From contig CM074128.1 in the NCBI GenBank assembly GCA_037178625.1, forward strand, positions 1,116,001 to 1,180,000: a DNA stretch of 64,000 bases, given 5' to 3'. Both the position numbers and the translations under genes were made by a program. This DNA is from Skeletonema tropicum. Lineage: Eukaryota > Bacillariophyta > Thalassiosirophyceae > Thalassiosirales > Thalassiosiraceae. The notes under the pieces were generated by a model. That model was not told the origin of the DNA and did no database searches. It was given only the letters and a program-made list of their open reading frames with translations. How positions within the stretch are numbered: the first letter of the stretch is position 1; each line of letters begins with the position of its first letter. Below are positions 32,261-43,763 of this stretch, piece after piece.

Positions 32261-35200
32261 TGATCACAGATTTGAAGGAGATTGTTGAAAATAGTGCCTA
32301 CAGGACATGAATGGTAATGCTGTCGAACTCCGTCAGCGCACCGCCAAAAGCCTGAGCAATTGGATCCAGCTACAAATAAAGTACCCGATGAAGGACAAAG
32401 TTCGCACCAGGTAGGGTCTATTTTGGTTTCTTTTGTTGTAGTCCCGTCGGAAGTCTCGTCCGTAGGTTCAGGAGTTTGCATTTGAGGAGATTTCGTGGGT
32501 TTCTTCGTGGGTTTTTTCGTAGGCTTCTTCGTTTGGACAGCCGAAGGTTGTTTTGTCGGGACAATTGTTGTAACTACGGGCGTGGGTTTTGGAGTTAGCT
32601 AATAGGACGCAGAGGTGTGAGTTAACAGAAGAGAAGCGCATTATTTACATCAAGAATCGCAATAATTGCTCAATACCTCACCTTTGGAGTCGGCTTTCGC
32701 GATGGTTTGGGCGGTATTTCGGTAGGCGCGTAGGTTGGCCATTCTGTTGGATGCAAATGCCATTCTGTTGGCTGCAAATAGTACACAGAGAACAGGTGAA
32801 AAGTGTTAGTCAGCTGAGGTTAAGCTTATACTCACGAAGAGACTAGTCCTTGCGCAAAACCTCACCTTTGGAGTCGGTTTTCGAGATGGTTTGGGCGGTA
32901 TTTCGGTAGGCGCGTAGGTTGGCCATTCTGTTGGATGCAAATGCCATTCTGTTGGCTGCAAATAGTTCACAGAGAACAAATAATAAAAGTGTTAGACAGT
33001 TGAAGAGGAGTCATGAAGAGACACAATGAATGCGCAATATGAACTTACCTTCTGAGTCGGTTTTCGCGATGGTCTGGGCGAAGGATCATCTAAAGGCATT
33101 GTGGTAGGCGCGTTGGTTGGCCGTCCCGTTGGCTACAAATAGTACACAAAGACCAGGTTAAAAGTGTAAAACAGTTGAAGAGGATCACATACTCATTAAG
33201 AGACGCAATAAATGCGCAATATCTCACCTTTTGAGTCGGATTTCGCGATGGTTTGGGCGAAGGATCTTCTGATATCATTGCGGTGGGCGCGTTGGTTGGC
33301 CGTCCCGTTGGCTACAAATAGAAGACAGAGAAGAAGTAAAAGGTGTTAGACGTTAGAAAGTTGAAGTGAAAAGACGCAATAAATGCGCAATATCTTACCT
33401 TTTGAGTCGGCTTTCGCGATGGTCTGGGCGAAGGATCATCTGAAGACATTGCGGTGGGCTCGTAGGTTTGCCCTTTCGTTGGCTACAAATAGAATAGCAG
33501 TGGACAAGTGAAAAGTGTTAGACAATTGAGGAGAAGACAACTCATGAAGAAGAGACGCAATAAATGCACAATATCTCACCTTTTGAGTCGGATTTCGCGA
33601 TGGTTTGGGCGAAGGATCTTCTGATATCATTTGGTGGGCGCGTTGGTTGGCCGTCCCGTTGGCTACAAATAGAAGACAGAGAAGAAGTAAAAGGTGTTAG
33701 ACGTTAGAAAGTTGAAGTGAAAAGACGCAATAAATGCGCAATATCTTACCTTTTGAGTCGGCTTTCGCGATGGTCTGGGCGAAGGATCATCTGAAGACAT
33801 TGCGGTGGGCTCGTAGGTTTGCCCTCTCGTTGGCTACAAATAGAATAGCAGTGGACAAGTGAAAAGTGTTAGACAGTTGAGGAGAAGCACAACTCATGAA
33901 GAAGAGACGCAATAAAAGCGCAATATCTCACCTTTTGGGTTGGCTTTCGCGATGGTCTGGGTGAAGGATCTTCTGATATCATTTTGGTGGGCGCGTTGGT
34001 TGGCCGTACCGTTGGCTACAAATAGAAGACAGAGAAGTAATGATGAGTGTTAGGTGTAATACAGTTGAGGAGAAGCTCATACTTGTTGAGAGACGACGCA
34101 ATAAAGGCACAATATGAACTTACCTTCTGAGTCGGCTTTCGTGAGGGTTTGGGCGAAGGATCTTCAGATGTCATTGTGGTGGGCGCGTTAGTTGGCCACC
34201 CTAGCCCTGGATCTGTTGACGGTGCGAAAGTCCCAGTGCTAGTGATGGCAAAGACTATCTCAGGAGCAAGAAGTCCTTCAGCTCTTTCCTTTGAAGCGAA
34301 GGAAACTCCATTAGAAGAATCAGAAAATATAGCAAAAGTTGTGAAGTCTGCAGCGCCGCCTTTGAAAGCCTCTGTCACATCAATCTCATACCATCTAAAG
34401 GCTGTAACGTTACCATAAGGAGCAATCTGGACTCCTCCACTCGCGGTTGCACCATTTCCCATACTTGTAGCAGTCACTAGAGTTTCGTCCCACTTCTTTG
34501 TATTTGGAAGGAAATAAACCGAGCCGCTGCCACCATCGTCGACTGAAAAGAGACGCAACTTTGCTTCCAAAATTCTTACCCCAGTCAGTAATTTTCTTGG
34601 CTCATTATTGCCAAGTAGTGGTGCTTCCTGCCTAGATTCCCGAATATTTGTAAGACGCGATGTGTCGAACCCGATGAGAGCCCGTCTTTCAGGCGACCCG
34701 TCCACGCGCAGTTTGGTAGAGGTTCCAAAGTTCTCCCCCAGCGAGTTCGCGCTAATGTAAGTATCTTGCGCTGCTCTTATGATCACCCAAGTCAACGAGG
34801 GATCTGCGTAAAAAGGAGCTCGAGTAGTGGGCACAGGTGAGGGAGGTGGTGTAGGACTGCGGCTAGGAAGAGGAAGAGGAGAAGGATTAAATGTAGGGCT
34901 TGGTGTGACTACTGGCTGAGCGGTAGGGCTCTCAGTTGGGCTGGACGAAGGAGCTAGTGTTGGGTTTTCATTTGATGTGGTTGTTGGTCCAGTAGTTGGA
35001 TTTTGAGGTAAAATTGGCTCATTTGTCGGCATTGATGTAGGTGTCTTGGTGACTAGACTAGCTGATGGCTGGGGCGTCGTTGGAGACAAAGTAGGTGCTT
35101 TTGTCACAGTCTTCGAAGGTGCGGGCGTAGGACTTATTGGTGAGCTAGTTTGTACCACCTGTACAGTGAAACTTGGCTTTGTTGTTCTGGTGTTAAAAGG

Positions 35201-36605
35201 GGCTTTGCTTGGTCGCAGTGAAGGTCCAAGCGTTGAACTTGATATTGCACCGGTTGATGTATTCATTGTTGCGCTAGGATCCAAAGACGGCAGTGGGCCT
35301 TCAGTATCCATGATATCCTCTGCAACGCGATCGCCTGTGATAGAATTTGAGATCGCAACAAATCCAGTCTTCTCTCCATTTTCTTCCTGTTGTAACATCA
35401 TTCCAATAGAGACACTTGCAATACTGATTAGAAACAACAGGATCGCGCCGACAATCAAGACCTTGACTGCTCGCGGTGCTGATGAGAACCAACTGCGGCA
35501 TCCACTGCCACCGCTTTGCCTCGTTGCTGCCTCTTCGTCGACATAGCCTTCTCCTTCACCAAACGATACAATTCTATGCAAGTTTTCATGACTCTCATAC
35601 AGGCTAAAGTTTGACGCATCGTTCAGACGAAAGATTGGTGGAGGCGCCGGAAATGAAGATGAAGCAGCAGACTCTTCATCCTTCATCGCGACCACAGGTT
35701 TTCCAGTATCCATATCGACAGGACTTTTGACAACAACAGTTGGACGAACAGCCTCTGCCATTCCAATTCTCCGTTTAGTGTCATAGCTGTAATCATTTGT
35801 AATAGTTGAAACATTTGAAGTGTGTCCTGAACCAAGAGTAATGTTATCGGCGTAGGCTCTCCTATAAGAGTATGTACTCAAGGTCTGATTATCGGATTCT
35901 TCCTCGTTGCCCCTCCTTGCAGCTCCTGCTTTCGTCATCTCTGAAGCAATTTTAGACTCTCGCATAAGCGTATCAATGATTGTATCACTAACAGTAGATG
36001 CCTCCTTTGTAGACGCACTTGCTCTGCTCAATGTAGAAGCGTACAAATCATACGTAGAGTCATCATCAGTATCTTCATTCATGGGATTTTCAGCAATACC
36101 AAGTCTGAAGTTTACTGTGGGTAAATCTGCATCTTCCATCGTGTCGACAAGGGATGATTCCTCATTATTATTTGCATCTGGTTCAGCAGTATCAGCAGCA
36201 GCAGTGTTGGACGCAGCATGATTTGGATTCAGTGGGTGTACATGAAATTGTTGTTGCGTTTTTAGACAGACAAACTTTCACAAGCTGTAAGAATCCACGT
36301 CTTCTATTCTCGGTAGGCTGCGTAACATCGGATTGAGTCACTTCGTGTATATCATCATCGGAAGGCCGGCAGAGTTCAGCTTCTGCGTAGAGATCCGCAA
36401 CGATGTTTTTGTCTTCGTCTGCATCTGCATTTTCATTTAGATTTTCGTCTGGTTCTAGATCATGTTCGACTTCTGGTGATGATAGGCATGTCTCATTAGT
36501 TTTGTCGCGCTTTTTGAAACTGATAAAGCTGTCCTCTTCTTCTTCGTAGATGTTATCCAACGTAGGGAAAGAACCTCCCGACGCCGATGAATCTGCATCA
36601 CTCAT
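32224..36605 (-). CDS. type II surface protein: PS-rich stalk, CBM96/DNRLRE-like domain, mini-exon repeats, CBM14 chitin-binding domain
   Basis: Likely cell-wall or surface protein. It has an acidic cytoplasmic N-terminus, one membrane helix (VKVLIVGAILLFLISIASVS) and a Pro/Ser/Thr stalk. A DNRLRE/CBM96-like beta domain follows (AAQDTYISANSLGENFGTST, then RRALIGFDTSRL). Eight mini-exons come next, and the last exon holds a type-2 chitin-binding domain (CSGFWRCADGVRQHYHSCPV, then ICDHPHSITC, six Cys). Exons: 36605..34124, 34015..33932, 33833..33750, 33662..33580, 33482..33399, 33311..33228, 33132..33049, 32955..32866, 32771..32682, 32598..32224. All mini-exon joins are phase 0. The first exon changes frame near 36277 (+1, or a 94-nt intron). 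The 33580 exon is one base short and shifts frame. A single-pass, chitin-binding design recalls diatom girdle-band p150-type proteins. Confidence 0.8.
33049..34015 (-). repeat. tandem mini-exon/intron repeat array
   Basis: Six exon copies of 84 nt (one of 83) are spaced 170-182 bp apart, with introns also alike. They alternate between two types: ISEDPSPKPSRNPTQK, usually with a GTGAGA donor, and SSDDPSPRPSRKPTQK with a GTAAGA donor. The pair at 33228-33579 is almost identical to the pair at 33580-33931, so a two-exon block was duplicated recently. Two 90-nt relatives (32682, 32866) encode a Trp-containing variant. Confidence 0.88.
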
Positions 36606-37046
36606 GATAGTAGTTTCTCCTTACTTCTACATAAATGAGCACCATGAACCTCTCGCTCCACCATCACAGTAGTATGTTGTCGAAGACATGTCTCCTACGA
36701 ATGGAACGCATGAGGTGAGGCAGAGGCATGAATAAAATGTTGGTTGATGATCACACCAAATTCGGATTTCGCGTGAAAACGGATCGATTAGTATTGAGTT
36801 CCTACATTAATTTCTCCTTTTTGAATCAATTTGAGTCTTGCCAAATTTGGCCGGGTCTTCCACTATTTTGTGGGGAGAAAGAGAGATTTGCAAACCCCGC
36901 GCCATACCCGCCGCCGCCGCACGCCGCGCAGCGCCCGCAGCCGAGCGAGCCACGAGCCAGCCAGCCTCAGCCAGCCCTCCGCCAGCCTCCAGCCGCCACG
37001 CCTCCACCATGAGATGAAGAAAAATAGATAGAGTAACATCCCAACA
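36606..37046. other. divergent promoter with a GC-rich patch
   Basis: Separates the surface-protein gene from the MDP-1-like gene. Bases 36895-37010 are strikingly GC-rich (ccgccgccgc and agccagcc runs) in an otherwise AT-leaning window. No gene was assigned. Confidence 0.5.
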
Positions 37047-37635
37047 ATGCAGCTCGTAGTGTTTGATCTTGACTATACCATCTGGCAGCCGGAGATGTAC
37101 CAGATTGATGGCCCACCAAAGTTAATAAGTGTTGACGAATTCCAAGGCAAACAAAAGAGAAAGTCTCGAGCACCTCCCCGTGCTATTCCTTTTGGAGCCA
37201 CTACGATACATCAAAATAAAATTGCCACTGATAGGAGAGGTACTCCGATTACAGTTTTTGAAGGTGCATCGCATGCTCTTTCGGAAATTAATCGTATGAA
37301 GAAGGACTTGCCATTACAGGTGGCAATCTCTTCACGAACTGATGAACCAGGATGGGCGTTTCAGTTAATGAAATGGCTAGTGGCATCTGATGGCACCTCA
37401 TTGAGTAAATGTTTCGATGAAAATCTCATAGAAATTTCGTATTCGGACAAGTCGAAACACTTTGAATCTCTGAATCGCAAAACCGGTATTCCGTTCGACC
37501 AGATGGCTTTCTTCGATAATGAATATTGGAATATTACAGTCAGTTAGCAGTTTAGGAGTGAAATGTTATCATACACCAGATGGAATGACGAAAGAAGCAT
37601 GGGTTCAAGCATTAGAAGACTTTGGTATGATGTAA
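37047..37635 (+). CDS. MDP-1-like HAD phosphatase (one apparent frameshift)
   Basis: Magnesium-dependent phosphatase-1 family, acting on phosphotyrosine-like or sugar phosphates. HAD motif I is FDLDYT at the N-terminus (VVFDLDYTIWQPEMY). Motif II is the Ser in AISSRTDEPGWA, a Lys lies in YSDKSKHFE, and motif IV is FFDNEYWNI. The frame stops at 37547, but the last 30 residues (LGVKCYHTPDGMTKEAWVQA to LEDFGMM) continue in the +1 frame to a TAA at 37633-37635. Skipping one base after the Ile codon of WNI (about 37531) gives NIQSVSSLGVKC, which fits the family length exactly. A charged insertion (GKQKRKSRAPPR) follows the first strand. About 195 residues. Confidence 0.85.
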
Positions 37636-37671
37636 ATTGAGTGCTATAAATTGCAATATGCTACAGAGAGA

Positions 37672-38737
37672 CTACGTGGTAGTAGATAACAATGTGATGC
37701 CAAAGATTTCCTCCAACGCTGCTTTCATATGAATTGCAAACTCTTGCAAGGTATATTCCTTGTGATTAATCGCATCATTGACGCACGTTACCTCTCTACC
37801 TTCCAATCCACAAGGAACAATACCCCCAAAGTTTTCGAGTGACCTTATATCGATGTTTATGGCAACACCATGCATTGTTACCCATCTCTTCAGTTTCACT
37901 CCACACGCAGCTATCTTTTTGTTGGATACCCAAACTCCTGTCACATCTTCCTCTCTTGTTGCCTGCACCACATATCAAGGTGAAGATGTTAGAGTCATTT
38001 GCATGAGTTCAGATCAAACTACTTCAATCACACAATCAACTTACCCCTGATACGCCAGCTTGTTCTAATGCCAATAGTATTGCCTCTTCAAGCGCTCTCA
38101 TATACCAATGAATATCCTGATTATAGCCTCGCAAATCTAGTATAGGATACACCGTCAGCTGGACCAGGCCCATGATAGGTAACTTCTCCCCCTCGTTCAA
38201 TTCTTACTAATTGGTATCGAAGATTCGTTGTCGCCATTTTCATCATAGTCATGAATAAATGAAGTATCTGATGCAGTACCTAATGTGTAGACAGGTTGAT
38301 GTTGCAGCATGATGATACTGTCGCAGCCTGCCAGTGAATTGTCGTTGTCATCTTCTTTTGTATCGACATTTAAAGGGACGAATTGATCATATATTAGGAG
38401 GATCTTTCGGTCTCTTTCCAATCCGTGATAATTGTTGTTCCATCAAACGTTTCTGAAGATCCCATGCTTCTTCGTATGGTATTTTATCATCTTGCTGTGT
38501 GTTGCTAACAAAATCATACAGCCACACTCTTCTAGTAGTTCTATCTATCTGCTTTTCCTCATCACCGACAAGATTGATTGGTTTAAATTCACCGAGTTGC
38601 TGTGGTGCCAAATGAATCGATTGATATTGGCATCGACTGACGCACTTAGTTGGTGATGCAAAAGCTACTACATACAGGTTCTGCTCTGAAAGCGAGAGAA
38701 GAAGACATAGCAGCGCAAATGCTTTTATCATCATCAT
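37672..38737 (-). CDS. lipB: plastid octanoyltransferase LipB (two exons, three apparent +1 shifts)
   Basis: Transfers octanoyl from acyl-carrier protein to lipoyl domains, the first step of lipoic acid synthesis. Family blocks: [34 protein letters not shown], then in exon 2 GVWVSNKKIAACGVKLKRWV with the catalytic Lys and IVPCGLEG with the catalytic Cys. The start is ATG 38737 (MMMIKAFALLCLLLSLSEQ), and cleavage near VVA-FASP matches the diatom ASAFAP plastid signal. The intron is 37963..38044 (82 nt, GTAAGT donor, phase 0). Reading the conserved blocks needs +1 skips near 38400, 38220 and 38161. Three shifts in one gene could mean a pseudogene, but conserved residues are intact. Confidence 0.88.
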
Positions 38738-39018
38738 TGATGTATCATGCAAGAGCACATTCTTTTCCAAGAGATGGCTACTTCCACTTCTATGATGAGT
38801 AGGGCAAGGGTAAATAAATATTTATTACCCTTGAGTAGGGCAGCTCAGCTCGAGGTTTATAGCCATCATTTGAAACCCGTAGAGCCTACAGTAGGAATTA
38901 ATATAGGTACCCCTCCTCTTCATCTAAAACCACTAACACCCAACACAACAAAGAATCCTATTCCTATGAAAAAGAGCATCGTTGTTGCATCTTATTGCTC
39001 ATAGAAGATCCAATCAAA

Positions 39019-39735
39019 ATGGTGAAGAAATACATGGACTGCACACTTTTTGCCTTCATCATGTCGTTTCTTTTGCGCAGATCAGCTGTCAATGCATTCG
39101 CCGCATCATTTTCCAGGCACAGACTGTCATCATCACGTTGTGCTGCCCATCAGCGAGTATTCACTACCACACCTGCTGCTTTATCTTCTGACAACAATGG
39201 TGGTGAACTGTATCAACCAAAATTTCGCCGAGGTGATAAAATACAAGTAGAAGTGATATCATTTGGTCCTCTGGGAGCTTCAGTAGATGTTATTGCGCAT
39301 AAATCACATGATCCATCTGACTGCATTCCACCAGACGAACCTGCACTCGGGAGGGGAATGGTGTTACAGCGAGAGATCAATTACTTTCGTAGAGGCAGGG
39401 GAGGAGTTGACATTGTCAAGTATGAGACATTGCCTGCTTATGTAGAAAAGGTTAGAGAACAAGCATTTGATGGTAGTGATGAAGTTGAGGTGCGCTTGGA
39501 TGTTAGTTTGAGACCACCTGGAGGGAAAGCAAAAGCGGTTGATCTAGGGGAACAAATACTGCAAAAGTTGCAAGATTCAGACAGTGGAATATTGGAAGTA
39601 GGTGACAAGAGTTCGCCAGAGGAGATTAATGAGATATTTCCTGGAGCAAGCAAGAGTGCTTTTAAGAAAGGAATTTCTGCACTGTACAAGAGAGGACTTG
39701 TCAAGCCTGGACCAAATTCAGTGACGCTCATGTAA
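39019..39735 (+). CDS. CvfB/S1-like RNA-binding protein, probably plastid-targeted
   Basis: The start is the ATG at 39019 (MVKKYMDCTLFAFIMSFLLR) and gives 238 residues. A signal-peptide-like stretch runs into VNAFAASFSRHRL, an ASAFAP-like plastid site. The middle has an S1-like strand pattern (FRRGDKIQVEVISFGPLGAS) and a Gly/Arg loop. The C-terminus (DKSSPEEINEIFPGASKSAF, then KGISALYKRGLV) matches the winged-helix tail of bacterial CvfB/YitL proteins, which bind RNA. Bacterial members have three or more S1 units; only one is clear here. The gene is divergent from LipB across about 280 bases. Single exon, intact. Confidence 0.75.
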   Translation: MVKKYMDCTLFAFIMSFLLRRSAVNAFAASFSRHRLSSSRCAAHQRVFTTTPAALSSDNNGGELYQPKFRRGDKIQVEVISFGPLGASVDVIAHKSHDPSDCIPPDEPALGRGMVLQREINYFRRGRGGVDIVKYETLPAYVEKVREQAFDGSDEVEVRLDVSLRPPGGKAKAVDLGEQILQKLQDSDSGILEVGDKSSPEEINEIFPGASKSAFKKGISALYKRGLVKPGPNSVTLM

Positions 39736-39850
39736 GAAGAAGAAAACAACCACGCAGCTATTCTATTTGAATCCGATTTAGCTTAATTTAATCTACAAGC
39801 TAAGTATACTCTAATGATACCGAACAACAAAAAGCCACACAAAATACAAC

Positions 39851-41261
39851 TTACCGTTTAGTTTTTGATTTCTTGCTAGCAACATGCCTCAAGACACAAC
39901 CTTCGTCTTCACAATATCCTAACCTTTCAAAGGTTGGACATATCTCAGCATCCCAACTAATCTTTACATGTTTGAAAGGACAATCCTCACCTTTGGAACA
40001 CATTCCATTGCGTTGAAAGAAGACACATATCGGTCTTGACGCTTCTGTTGATACGTCATGTCGTAACCTGCATTTTGGATTGTTACAGGGAAGCCCTCTA
40101 CTGAATGTTGGACATATTGGTGTTTCGGATGGGTTCTTTGGTTTGACCCGCACGAGGCCCATTGCTTTCCCTCTGCCCCTGCCACCCCTTGCACTCGCGT
40201 CTTTGTATTGGAAATCCGTCATTGTTTTCTGAGGTTGTTCGTCCATTCCATCGGCGTCTTTTCCTTCTTCCGTAGCAGCCAAAGATAAACATATCCGTCT
40301 GGGGACCATGAATTGAATCATGGTGTTTTCGTTTCACAGGAGGAGTTGTCCTACTTCCTGCCCTCTTGAAATCATTCTGAACCCCATCTTGCTTACTTGT
40401 GTCTTTTTCCTCATCATTTGATGACACAGTCAATTCTGCAGATTTGCGCTTCCAAGAATATTTGACGTCATCTTCAGTACTTTTGTTTTGATTTGGCTTT
40501 GATATTGCTTCAGTCTCATCCTTCTTCAAAACTAATTTGTGTCTACCTCGTCGTTCTAGATGTTGTTCTGGTTTATGCACATCATGTGTTCTTTGTTCTT
40601 CCTTCCTGCATTCTTTAGGCAGAGTAGCGTGCTCAATTGGTGACGATGATGATTTCTCAGCTTCATTCTTCTTCAACACTAGCTTGTGTCTACCTTGTCG
40701 TTCAAGATTTTGTTCTGGTTTACACACATCAGAAGATGATTTTGTTTCTCCAGCCCTAAATTCTGATGGTATAGGGTCAGAATTGTGCTCCACTTTTCGT
40801 TCTGAAGAAATATCAGGTTCAGTAGTCTTTTTCTTCAAGACCAATTTGTTCCTACCTCGCCGCTCTAGATTTTGTTCTGGCTTCATTACATCAGATGATG
40901 GTGTTGTGGTTTCGCCAGCTTTAGAATCAGAGATATCGTTATTTTTGTCTTCGTCTCCATGTCGAATCACATTCTCTTGAGGTAAACAAGGTAAGGCAGC
41001 TGTCTCAATGTCTTTACCAACTTCTTCCTTCTCACTGTTAACAGGTCGAACCCACTTCTTGTTTGCAGATAAAGTCGGTGGTGCCTCATTTCTCACGAAG
41101 GAATGATTGGAGAAGCGTCCTCCTCTGCCGAATGAGCGTCCGCGTCCATAACCTCGGCCTCTTCCTCTTGATGAATGATGATGATATGAAGATGATGATG
41201 ATGATGCGGTCCAGTTGTTGTTTCCGCCATTGCTTCTTACATAGCCATAGCGCTTCGACAT
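39851..41261 (-). CDS. CCCH zinc-finger protein with RGG N-terminus (one apparent frameshift)
   Basis: Probable RNA-binding protein. From ATG 41261 it reads MSKRYGYVRSNGGNNNW, then a Ser/His run and an RG-rich segment (SRGRGRGYGRGRSFGRGGRF). Three copies of a repeat follow (KPEQNLERRGRNKLVLKK and close variants). The C-terminus has at least three CCCH fingers: CPTFSRGLPCNNPKCRLRH, CVFFQRNGMCSKGEDCPFKH and CPTFERLGYCEDEGCVLRH. The order and spacing recall the ZC3H3 type linked to mRNA 3' processing, though that is an inference. The finger frame is +1 to the upstream frame, and the switch lies between about 40333 and 40100. About 465 residues. Confidence 0.8.
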
Positions 41262-41734
41262 CTTGCTGTGTGAACTGTACAGTATGTGCGTGGAAATGGA
41301 TGGGAATGCACTTTGAGGAAATGGGAATCGAAGGCGGAGTGCAAGAGCTTCGCAGAGAGGGCCATTCGTGCGCGCGGGAGTGCGACTAGCGGAATCCGAG
41401 ACAGTCGTAGTCGAACTTCTCGGAAAGTGCACTTTTTGACGTGGGAATTGATACCCCGAGTCGTTTTTGAATTTACGAAAATCGATGCAGCCGGACGCTG
41501 CCCAGTTGCAGCTGTGTGAGACGGGTGCACAAAAACAACGGCGCCGAGCCTCGCCAAGCAAGCGGGTCGTACGAAGTGCAACAGGTCGTGGTGGGCGTTG
41601 ACGTGAGGCAGCATAATATATCACCGCTGTAATAATATTATCAAAAGGAAGAGGCAGGGGCGTTCACTTGTAACGCAGCTGTGTGCTTCATCACGAGGAG
41701 AAAAAAGTTGAATAGATTGTGTCTTGTGTCACAA
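41262..41734. other. divergent promoter region
   Basis: Separates the CCCH gene from the MGNC-start gene. Locally GC-rich near 41500-41600 on both strands. Long open frames here are overlapping shadows and have no protein features. Confidence 0.4.
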
Positions 41735-42773
41735 ATGGGCAATTGCTTACATAAATCACCAACGTGTCTCTCTCCAAGTGGGAGCGATGATGAGCGTTGC
41801 CTAATCGAACCAAAGGTGTCATCGAATTCATCCGTAGCAACCACAGCATGTATATCTCCAATATCTACAGCGTCACCTCCACGGTCGCCATTATTAGCCT
41901 CGCCTCATCAAAGGCTCGACGCACTAGTTTCATCAGTGGCAGTAGGCTCACCAATAAAAGCGGACACAAGCAACAACATTTCATTGGATTCATTAGACCA
42001 CCAAAGAATAGAGGGGCAGCAACGCTTGCGAGACTTGGTCGTGACAGGCGCAGAGGCAGGCGAAATAGATTGGAAATCAATCATTAAACTGGCGGAAGAT
42101 TTGCACAAAAAGGAACAGCAACAATTACGATCCTCCTCGACTTCTGCAATGTCGAAGGGTGGGCGGAGGATTAATATATCTAGAAAACAAGCCTTCTTTG
42201 AGCGGAGACGGAAGCAGAAAGATTTGGCACGGAGAAAGAAGATGGAGAGTGTTGGTTCATTCTCTGTCAATTTATTGATGCACGATGCGGATGAGTACCG
42301 GGCGATGAAGGGGCATCAGAATAGTTACGTTGCCAGTGTGGACAAGCGGCAGACTGATGCATCAGGTGCTGTAGAGTGTCTTTTTCCTCATGGTATTGTA
42401 AATGAGCCTGATGAGAATGTACATGGGTCTGAATCAGAAGAAGAAATCGCCGTTTTTGAGGATGACGATTCCATGTCCATGTCATCAAGCAAGGCAGCTA
42501 TACCAACCAGACACTCTAGACCGACGCCAGCCACAACAACAATGAACAAGCCGCAGTTTATTGTTGAAGGTAGCTTCATGGCTGCAACAACATTGTTTGA
42601 CTTGCCAAAAATCAACTGATGAAGAAGAGGATAGCTCGAGTAGTTCAAGTTGCAGTAGTTCCACAGCCTCGGATACATTTGGAAGAAGCTTCAATAATGA
42701 TGGTCTTGTGACGATTCATGAAGACTCCAGTGTTAGTACTTGGCAGCAGCAATGGAAGCAGTACTTGCGGTAG
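41735..42773 (+). CDS. N-myristoylation-type protein, unknown (one apparent frameshift)
   Basis: The start is set at ATG 41735 because it gives MGNCLHKSP, a strong N-myristoylation sequence (Gly2, Asn3) with a neighbouring Cys for palmitoylation, so plasma-membrane or endomembrane attachment is likely. The rest is polar: a Ser-rich stretch, a helix (QRLRDLVVTGAEAGEIDWKS), a strongly basic segment (KQAFFERRRKQKDLARRKKM), then acidic/Ser-rich blocks. The main frame stops at 42619. The last 50 residues continue in the +1 frame to 42773 as STDEEEDSSSSSSC to QQQWKQYLR, after a run of five A at about 42608-42612. No catalytic domain; family not recognised. Confidence 0.6.
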
Positions 42774-42991
42774 TGTAATAATATATTGTAATGATGTTGT
42801 GTATCGATCTACCGTGGATTTTTTGCGCGTGGACTCAAGAGTTTTGATCTTCGAGCATCAATCACAGACTTATCCATTCGAATCGTATCGCTATCGTTCT
42901 ATGAATGAACTTAAGCTTTCTAGTCGATTCATTCGTTGCGATCTTCTGTGTGTTCCGTGCGTCAAATAATATCATTTTGCTTAAATTCGAC

Positions 42992-43710
42992 ATGAATGAA
43001 GTGCAAGAGTCAGCAATTGCCGACTTTTTGCAAATATTAGAAGAACACCGCAAGAATTGCGAGCAGCAAGGTAAATATGCTGAGGCTGAAGTAGCCGAAG
43101 ACTAGGCTTGACGAGATCAAGTCTCACGAAGCCAAACGTCGGCGAGAGTCAATGAAGGCTCAACAGACCAAAGAAAGGCTCGGGATGGAGGAAGCTCACA
43201 TGCTAGGAATACCAGCAGTTCACTTCGAAGTGGGAAAAGAGATGTAAGGACTACGATGATCAATCAGAATGTCAACTGAACGCAATGAGAGAACGGCATC
43301 TCGAAGAACTGAAAGAGTTCCAGCGAAAGCTCTTGCAAAGGCAGCAAAAGCCAAAGTACTCGCCAGTGTTGCTCACATATCGAAAGACGGAGGAACATCT
43401 AGCTAGGGCGAAGAACTACGCTCAGGCACACAAAATCAAGGAAAAGGCTGACCGATTACAAGCGAAGGAGACAGAGCAATGGAACAAGATGAAGCAAAAG
43501 GAACTCTTTCAGAAGGAGAGTCAATTCAAGAGTAACAAGAGACAAGAGCTCAGCGCTCTCCAAAAACGAATCAATGCCGGAAGAGAAGAGCAGCTGCAAC
43601 GACGAGCTTTTGAACTAGAGCGACTGATTCAAAGATATCGAAATGTAAAGAATGAACTAGAGGCAAGCCAAAAGCTTGAAAGAATACAAGCTGAAAAGCT
43701 GCAAAAGTAG
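42992..43710 (+). CDS. coiled-coil protein, unknown (two apparent +1 shifts)
   Basis: From ATG 42992 the protein reads MNEVQESAIADFLQILEEHR, then, after a +1 skip at the TAG at 43103, RLDEIKSHEAKRRRESMKAQ to HFEVGKEM. After a second +1 skip at the TAA at 43245 it continues KDYDDQSECQLNAMRERHLE to the end at 43710. Nearly all of it is charged helix with heptad-like Leu/Ala spacing (about 238 residues). The pattern resembles conserved protist coiled-coil proteins of unknown role, sometimes cytoskeletal or flagellar, but I cannot name the family. The two shifts fall at stop codons, but a stop is simply where the wrong frame ends. It converges with the SOD gene 53 bases away. Confidence 0.6.
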
Positions 43711-43763
43711 CTCATACAAAATATGTTATATACACACGAATTGTTATCCTTTCTATCTTGACT

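Noticed and set aside
36728..37173. Overlapping short frames in the GC-rich patch
   Set aside because: Three frames on both strands are open only because of low stop density in GC-rich repeats; no protein features.
39964..41614. Antisense and alternate-frame ORFs over the CCCH gene
   Set aside because: They are shadows of the repetitive Lys/Arg-rich coding sequence; the CCCH fingers fix the true frames.
37540..43250. Euplotes-style +1 frameshifting at stop codons (several breaks read through if the T of the stop is skipped)
   Set aside because: Wherever a +1 frame is open past the stop of the first frame, skipping the T always works, so this is not evidence. In MDP-1, LipB (38161), TPR and SOD the conserved residues show that the shift occurs before the stop, at unrelated sequences.
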